Positions 58,801 through 64,000 of a DNA stretch of 64,000 nt are shown piece by piece. How positions within the stretch are numbered: the first letter of the stretch is position 1; each line of letters starts with the position of its first letter. The position numbers and the translations under genes were made by a program. Below the pieces are notes generated by a model that was not told the origin of the DNA, did no database searches, and saw only the letters and a list, made by a program, of their open reading frames with translations. Origin of the DNA: Heliopora coerulea (taxonomy: Eukaryota > Cnidaria > Anthozoa > Scleralcyonacea > Helioporidae); NCBI GenBank assembly GCA_030142905.1, contig JASJOG010000027.1, positions 1,178,001 through 1,242,000 on the forward strand, in the 5' to 3' direction.

Positions 58801-61800
58801 TAATCCTGATCCTGACGCTAATCCTAACCCTGACGCTAATTCCAGACGCTAATCCTGAACCTGACGCTAATCCTAACCCTGACGCTAATTCCAGCCCTAA
58901 TTCTAATTCTAACTCTAACCCTAACTCTAACCCAATTTTGAGCCCTGTAATGAAGTCTGTGTGTGGTATAAAAATATGATTCATTACAATTTCATTTTGT
59001 AACTTCCTTTATGAAAATGGAGGTAATCGTGTTATTCTATAAAGTGTCTTTTTCCTGAAGATGATTCTGAAATGGAATCGAAACAGCACTCATCCTCACA
59101 GATAAGCGATAAGTTTTCGCGAGAATTTCTCGTGCAGTTGAAGCATACTGTTCCCAGTTGATGCAATAGTTCAAATTGGAGACCAGTGGTCCCAATCGTG
59201 CTCATGTCAGTTGTAGGTTGATCATGAAATTTTCCCTAATCTTATAAAGTAATGATATATTTGTTGTTTAAATAGGATGGTAGATTTTTGGAGCGAAGTC
59301 ATGACACACTTTACACCGCATTATTGACCGACTACCTGGAACATTTTTTACCAACTAACATTCCTTTAACAAGATCTGAAAGATTTCCAGCTGTTTACCC
59401 CACGAGTGGAATGAAATTATCCACGTAAGTACTTCAGTTTGTTTCTGAACCATTCGCGGGGTTACAGGAAGAGAACATTTCCCTTCATGTACACTACACC
59501 AAGGCTTGCCATCTTTACGGGCTGGTTTGATATCGACCTTTTGAAACAGGAATTATCTTTGTTCCCAATAAACACAATTTATTTCTTCTTTTCAGTAACA
59601 CTTCTGGGAATCCTCACTTGCACTTTTCGCCATTTTCTGGTCTCATCAAATCGATCGAAAGCAAACAATCTTCACATGGCCCTTCATTTGATCAATCTTC
59701 CTCTCAACAACTAATTCGGTCTGAAATATTTCTCCAGGTAATAGTCTCGCATTTTGTCTTTTGTATGTTTAGTGAATTGATAGGTTTACAAAAAATCTCA
59801 TTGCGAAATAGATAGAAGAAGCCAAAGTAGATTACAATCAGGTGAAAGACATAGTTGACTACATGGTTGATAACACATTAAAATATCTGATTCAGATGCA
59901 GAGCAATGGATACAAATTAGAGCAGTTGTTATACTGATTAAGATGCCCCCACTCAGCGAAAACAAAGTTGAACGCTTCTCTGCATTTTACGACCGCTTCG
60001 CCGTTGAATCTTGTATTCTATTGATTGTTTTATGTAATTACAATATTTAACTGTTTAATTACACTCCAGATACTTACCGAGGTTTGGCTTAACCATATTG
60101 TGAACAAGGAAGGAAGTAATACATTCTCATCTTTTAGACAGGTAATATACGGCTGTAGTTGCGCACAGTTAGCATTTGATTTGTAACTTATTTTATGATA
60201 TGCCTGAGCTAGCAGTTAGTCAGTATGCAAAAAACACAGGCTGATTAGGGGCTGAATGGTCGAAAATTTACGATATTGGACCGCCCGTCCAATTCACTTT
60301 TCATTCCGGACCTCTAAGTTTTGGCGGGAAAATATTCGACCTCATTTTAATAAAAGATAAGGACAATAAAGTGTCAAGATTGAAAATCTTGAGTAATACA
60401 ATCTACTGGAACGCTGGTGCTGCTTTTATTTAAAGCTAATTGTACAGAAGTACGATAAATGATAAATGTTTTAACTGGTAGAAACAAGAAACTAAACGAA
60501 CAAATTATGAGATAAGGTAAACACAACATCAGACGAAGAAGACCCCGTCAAAAATGGTGAAAAAACCCCAACCAATAGCCATATAATAAATTCGCTGTTA
60601 ATCTCGTTTGTTTAATTGGTACGAGAAAATATTTGTTCAATATGTAAAGTATTCTGTATTTGTTCAGTCTTTACTGGAAAGGATTTCAGTTTAATCCGTT
60701 AAAAAACTTCAGCCTAATTCTTTCCCGTACGGAACTCACACTTGTTAAATAAGTTTTTAGAGAAACATTTCTTTTTTTCGGTATGTATGTGTTGTTACCT
60801 ATATCGCCTCTGTTACTGATATTCCCTCCGGTTAACCGTTAACTTTCTGAGCTTCCGGTAAAACTGCAAATCCAATAAACGTTTAAGTTTTTAATCGTTG
60901 TCTTTGTTAACTTTTTCAAATCTGATATTGCTAAAGAACTCAAGACGTCTTTTTCGACGTGAAAAGAATTAACAAGACTAACGTCTCAGGTGTTATAATT
61001 TTATGGTTTCTTATATTAAAGAAAAAGAAAGTTGTTGTAAAGACACGACATTAAATTTTGTAATTTATTTTAGGACTATTTTCTGCCAAGTGTCGACCAT
61101 GTTCGTGTTGTGCGAATGTTAGTGAAACATCTGCATCTCTTCATGAATGTTAACAAGAACTTAGGTGGACTTCGCGAACTGAATGAAAATTTTTATAGGT
61201 ATAGATAACCCTAATCAAAATATACACTTCAGCATATTCACTGTAGTTGGTATATGTGAAATATCCTCTACATTTTTTTACACTTCCTTTCGTCGTTTCG
61301 TCCCATCTTTTTTCTCAATTTTCACTTCGTCCCTTGTTCTTTCCTGTCATACATCATTCCTTGCTTTCGCCCCTTTCGTTCCCTTCCCCTTCTTTCTGCT
61401 CCCCTTCCATCTCTTCCCATCCTTTCCCATCTCTTTTCTTCCTTTCTTCCTACCTCCTTCCTACTTCCTTCTTTCCTCCCTACTTCCTTCTTTCCTCCCT
61501 CTGTTCCTTCCTTTCTTCTTCCAAATCTATATTTTCTTCTTTTTCTTCTATTCCCTTTCTTTCCTCCTTTCGTTTCCTTAGTTCCCTTCCTTCCGTCTGT
61601 CCATCCTTCACTTCTTTCCGCCTGCTCCGCCTTTCCCTCCCTTCCTTTCCCCTCCTTTCCCCTCTTTCCCCTCTTTCCCCTCCCTTCCCTACACTTCCCT
61701 GCCCTTCCCTTCCCCTCCTTGTCCTTCCCCTCCTTTCCCTTCCTTTCCTTTCCCTTCTTTCCCCTTCTTTTCCCTTTATTTTCCCTTTTCCCTTTCTTTC

Positions 61801-63625
61801 CTTTCCTTTCCCTTCCTTTCCCTTCCTTTCCCTTCCTTTCCCCCTTCTTTCCCTTTCTTTCCCTTCCCTTGTCTTCCCCTCTCTTCCTTTAGTTCCTTTC
61901 CTATCCATTGCTTTCCCTCCCTCCTCCTCCATTTCTTTTCTCTCTATTGCCCTCCCTTTAGTTTCCCCCACTATTTCAAACACGTTAAACAGTTTTTTTT
62001 CTTGCAATATTTTATCCTGCGAAGTTCACGTTACATTATTTTAGTTTGCGGTACTTCGTAACTTTTACTCATTTCAGCATGTCCATAATGCCAGAAACGC
62101 TGAAGACTTTTAAAAAACGACTCTACTGGTTTATTCACCACTGTTTTGCCCACTGGCCCCTGGATGCAACGTTCAAATTCGTAAGTAAAACTGGAATTCA
62201 CCTTCTCACAGCATTTCATTTGATGGAACGTTTACCTCCTGCTTTACTCCAACAACTGATGGTGATTCACTATTTTTGGACTACCACGTCGGAGCGAACT
62301 GGATACGATCGTTGTCACTTTGACAATTTTGTTTTATTCGTTTTTCATTTTGTTTCATGTTGTTTTTTTGCTCACAAATTAGACTGAAAGGTAATATCCT
62401 CAAGGCGTTCAGGAATTCTTCTTAAGTACATGGTGAAAGGGAAATGTCCTCTATTTTTGTTCATGACCCTCCTCGCGAAATTTTCCTCTTTATTTTTAAG
62501 CTCATCGGTAGAACTAGTCATAAAAGACAATATTTTATCTCCACAAACCACATTGCTACTGAAAACTGACAGCTCTGTGTTTTGGTTTGAATTTTTCCAA
62601 CTCGCCTTGCGTTTTAATGCTTAATATGCGCCTTTATCTCGACAGGTTTTGGAAACTTGGTTAAGTTATATACAACCTTGGAGATACAACGATCTCGCTC
62701 AGTTACCTGCTCGTGGTGGCAGACGAATGCTCTCCCCTCTCTGGTAAGGAAAATGAAAATGCCTCAAGAATAAAGTTTGGCCAACGAAAGTTAACAGAGG
62801 TGTCATGATTATGGGGAGGTGGGGGGGGGGGGGGCAAGTGATTATATTGCCTCGTCGCCCGAAAGTATCGTAACATTTAAGTCGGATTTTTTTTTCTCGC
62901 AGTTGTCGGAATTTTCGACTGATTGATGCGTTACCATAGGTTTTGAGATGGTGAAATGTTCTTAGAAATTAAGGGCAATAATTGGACATTTCTGAATGTG
63001 ATCCCCATTAATTGCTAAGGAGTTCAGTCCAATGCAGAGTCTTTAGCCGAATAAATTTTTTCAAGTGTTCGAAGGAGGAGTAAGAACGTTTCGGAAACCC
63101 AGATTGCTTTACTTCACCTTTCAGGGTAAAAAAATGGACAATTTCAGTTTGGGCAGACATCTCACTCAGAATTCATGAAGAAATCCTTTAAAAATAATCT
63201 TGCGATCAAATGACAAAATTTCATCTCAATTAGCCAGGCTGAAATACTTTCGGGCAACTAGGCCCTTAATCTGAGAATAGAATGAGGGATTCAAGCTTTG
63301 TTGTAACCGGAAAGAACTGCTAACCTTTTTAAGTAAGAGTTTTTGTTTGAACACTTTGGGGAGTCCGAACATAAAACTTCTTTGTCGAGTTCTATAACTT
63401 ACTGATGAAACAGTGTTTTGATGTAGCGTAATGGATCGTATCCTGGGGAAAATTAGTTGTCTACACCAACCTTTCTTCTCTTTATTATTATACCACTTTA
63501 GGAAGCCATTTATTCGACACAATTTGCTATTCTATACCGTTATTTTGCAAGAGTTTTTTACCAGAGCAGAAAAACTTAACCTTAGATCCTCGAAAGACAC
63601 TCAGTTGTTCCATCGAGTCACAAAG
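55865..63625 (+). CDS. SMPD4: Sphingomyelin phosphodiesterase 4 (neutral sphingomyelinase 3), 5' part, runs off the window
   Basis: Twelve exons found: 55865-55942, 56080-56163, 56868-57071, 57414-57516, 58395-58456, 59276-59424, 59596-59737, 60070-60141, 61074-61198, 62078-62180, 62646-62743, 63502-63625; phases agree throughout and they give 448 codons. Family matches, in order: the LFPHLLASIFGF region, FLGPKGCLWKLVEKLERDSF, YEFPVTCLP, YGNKVQFSGG, LEHFLPTN, IRSEIFLQ, VVRMLVKHLHLFMNV, and HHCFAHWPLDATFKFVLETW then LSYIQPWRY, nearly as in vertebrate SMPD4. The start at 55865 has an in-frame TGA six bases upstream. In vertebrates SMPD4 is a tail-anchored ER and nuclear-envelope protein of roughly 860 residues linked to sphingomyelin hydrolysis and nuclear pore function. 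The C-terminal half, with the membrane anchor, lies beyond 64000. Confidence 0.92.
57072..58394. other. SMPD4 introns 3 and 4 (apart from the exon at 57414-57516)
   Basis: Contains a GGGGG-rich repeat-like stretch at about 57728-57925 and a - strand tRNA-like fragment at 58252-58310. No further exon recognised. Confidence 0.4.
58252..58310 (-). repeat. Deleted tRNA-like fragment related to 48567-48641
   Basis: On the - strand, TTCTTGGTAGCTCAATGGTT is followed directly by GTGGGTTTGATCCCTCTCTG and GGGCTC. It is the same A-box and B-box sequence as the palindrome core but without the anticodon arm. Confidence 0.6.
58583..58945. repeat. Telomere-variant array with an 18-bp unit
   Basis: Edges carry CCCTAATCCTAACCCTAATC and CTAACCCTAACTCTAACCC. 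The middle is a regular 18-bp unit, CTAATCCTGACCCTGACG, alternating with CTAATCCTGATCCTGACG. Open frames run through both strands because the period is a multiple of three, and they encode L/T/I or V/R/I/S repeats. In an SMPD4 intron. Confidence 0.85.
59812..59937 (+). other. Possible small terminal exon or processed-gene remnant (unidentified)
   Basis: After an AG at 59810-59811, 41 open codons end in TGA: IEEAKVDYNQVKDIVDYMVD continuing to YLIQMQSNGYKLEQLLY. Composition and amphipathic pattern look protein-like and unlike the low-complexity frames nearby. It starts in phase 0, as required after the exon ending at 59737, so it could be an alternative last exon of SMPD4; or it may be an inserted fragment of another gene. 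I do not recognise the family. Confidence 0.35.
60142..61073. other. SMPD4 intron 8
   Basis: No exon or named repeat recognised in about 0.9 kb of AT-rich sequence. Confidence 0.5.
61340..61965. repeat. TTCCC/TTTCC pyrimidine array
   Basis: About 0.6 kb of CCTTTCC-type units in the intron before the HWPLDA exon of SMPD4. Long open frames on both strands are artefacts. Confidence 0.9.
62744..63501. other. SMPD4 intron 11
   Basis: Contains a run of G residues at about 62820-62834. No exon recognised. Confidence 0.5.
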
Positions 63626-64000
63626 GTTAGTCTGATGTTAATCTTGGACTGTCAGTTACATTTTGATTATTTCGTATGACAATTATATGTAATGTAATTA
63701 CTTGATTACTAATGGTCAATAATATTTTATTGACTTATTAGTAAGAGCATTCACTTTAGATAGTTAGAAAACCAGTTTTATTTACAGTATCAATAATTAT
63801 AAAATTATATACTTAACTGCACTATCTGCATGTATTGTGGTTCAATTTTTTACGAAGGTCCTTCGATCGTTTCACTCTTTGGCGAACAGCCTATGCTTGA
63901 AACGTTGGATTATTTGGTTTTTTGCCTCGACAGTTCCTTAACCTTTTAAATTTATACGTGACATTTGACGCTGTCTACGAAGCATTCTGTTTTTACTTCT
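63626..64000. other. Right edge: SMPD4 intron 12 or beyond
   Basis: A splice-like AG at 63932-63933 opens a frame to the edge, but its translation does not resemble the expected next SMPD4 segment, so the next true exon is probably outside the window. Confidence 0.4.

Noticed and set aside
58554..58984. Open frames on both strands with L/T/I or V/R/I/S repeats
   Set aside because: Consequence of an 18-bp tandem repeat, not coding.
61247..62044. 265-codon Ser/Phe/Pro/Leu open frame and its - strand partner
   Set aside because: Pyrimidine simple repeat; no conserved features.
63934..64000. Possible next SMPD4 exon at the right edge
   Set aside because: It is open and in phase, but the residues do not resemble the expected SMPD4 segment.

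Overview
This window is nuclear DNA from an animal, most likely an anthozoan cnidarian such as a stony coral. The evidence is intron-rich genes with GT-AG introns on an AT-rich background, (TTAGGG)n-type repeats, a Tc1 transposon, a non-LTR reverse transcriptase, many small inverted-repeat elements, and a tandem pair of Cys-loop receptors beside a lectin/FN3 receptor. The species assignment is inference. I rebuilt the gene models by hand from splice sites, reading phase and family knowledge. No transcript data were available.

Layout, all genes on the + strand. (1) 1-5647 is repeat-rich DNA with no gene seen; a terminal-inverted-repeat element at 1995-3420 carries a 1-kb satellite. (2) 5648-13743 is a complete six-exon pentameric Cys-loop (nicotinic-like) receptor subunit; the six exons sum to 522 codons with matching phases. 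(3) 13744-16985 is intergenic and contains a hAT-type element with an 8-bp target duplication. (4) 16986-22845 is a second, tandemly duplicated nicotinic-like subunit with the same exon plan. Its 45-nt loop D exon could not be found. (5) 22846-24210 is intergenic. (6) 24211-54526 is one very large gene of about 22 exons (about 1,812 codons as modelled) for a single-pass membrane protein. The order is signal peptide, F-type (fucose-binding) lectin, ILEI/FAM3-like domain, FN3, second ILEI domain, four FN3, F5/8-type C (discoidin) domain, four FN3, transmembrane helix, basic juxtamembrane, acidic Ser-rich segment, and a C-terminal tail with repeated Tyr-Gly motifs resembling Src/Abl substrate sites. 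Its introns hold a dead Tc1 element, a dead reverse transcriptase and most of the simple repeats. (7) 55865-63625 and beyond is the 5' half of the SMPD4 (neutral sphingomyelinase 3) orthologue, which runs off the right edge.

The lectin/ILEI/discoidin/FN3 receptor is the most notable object. I do not recognise this architecture as a named family. Its extracellular part looks built for glycan and surface binding, and its tail for tyrosine-kinase signalling. A role in microbe or symbiont recognition, or in allorecognition, is conceivable but is pure inference. The two receptor subunits look like non-alpha, cation-selective channel subunits. SMPD4 is an unrelated housekeeping neighbour.

A second layer of interest is repeat biology. 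There is a perfect 47-bp inverted repeat closing on a tRNA-like core in an intron, a three-copy tRNA-derived SINE family, several MITE families with paired copies, interstitial telomere-like tracts, and simple repeats lying just upstream of many exons.
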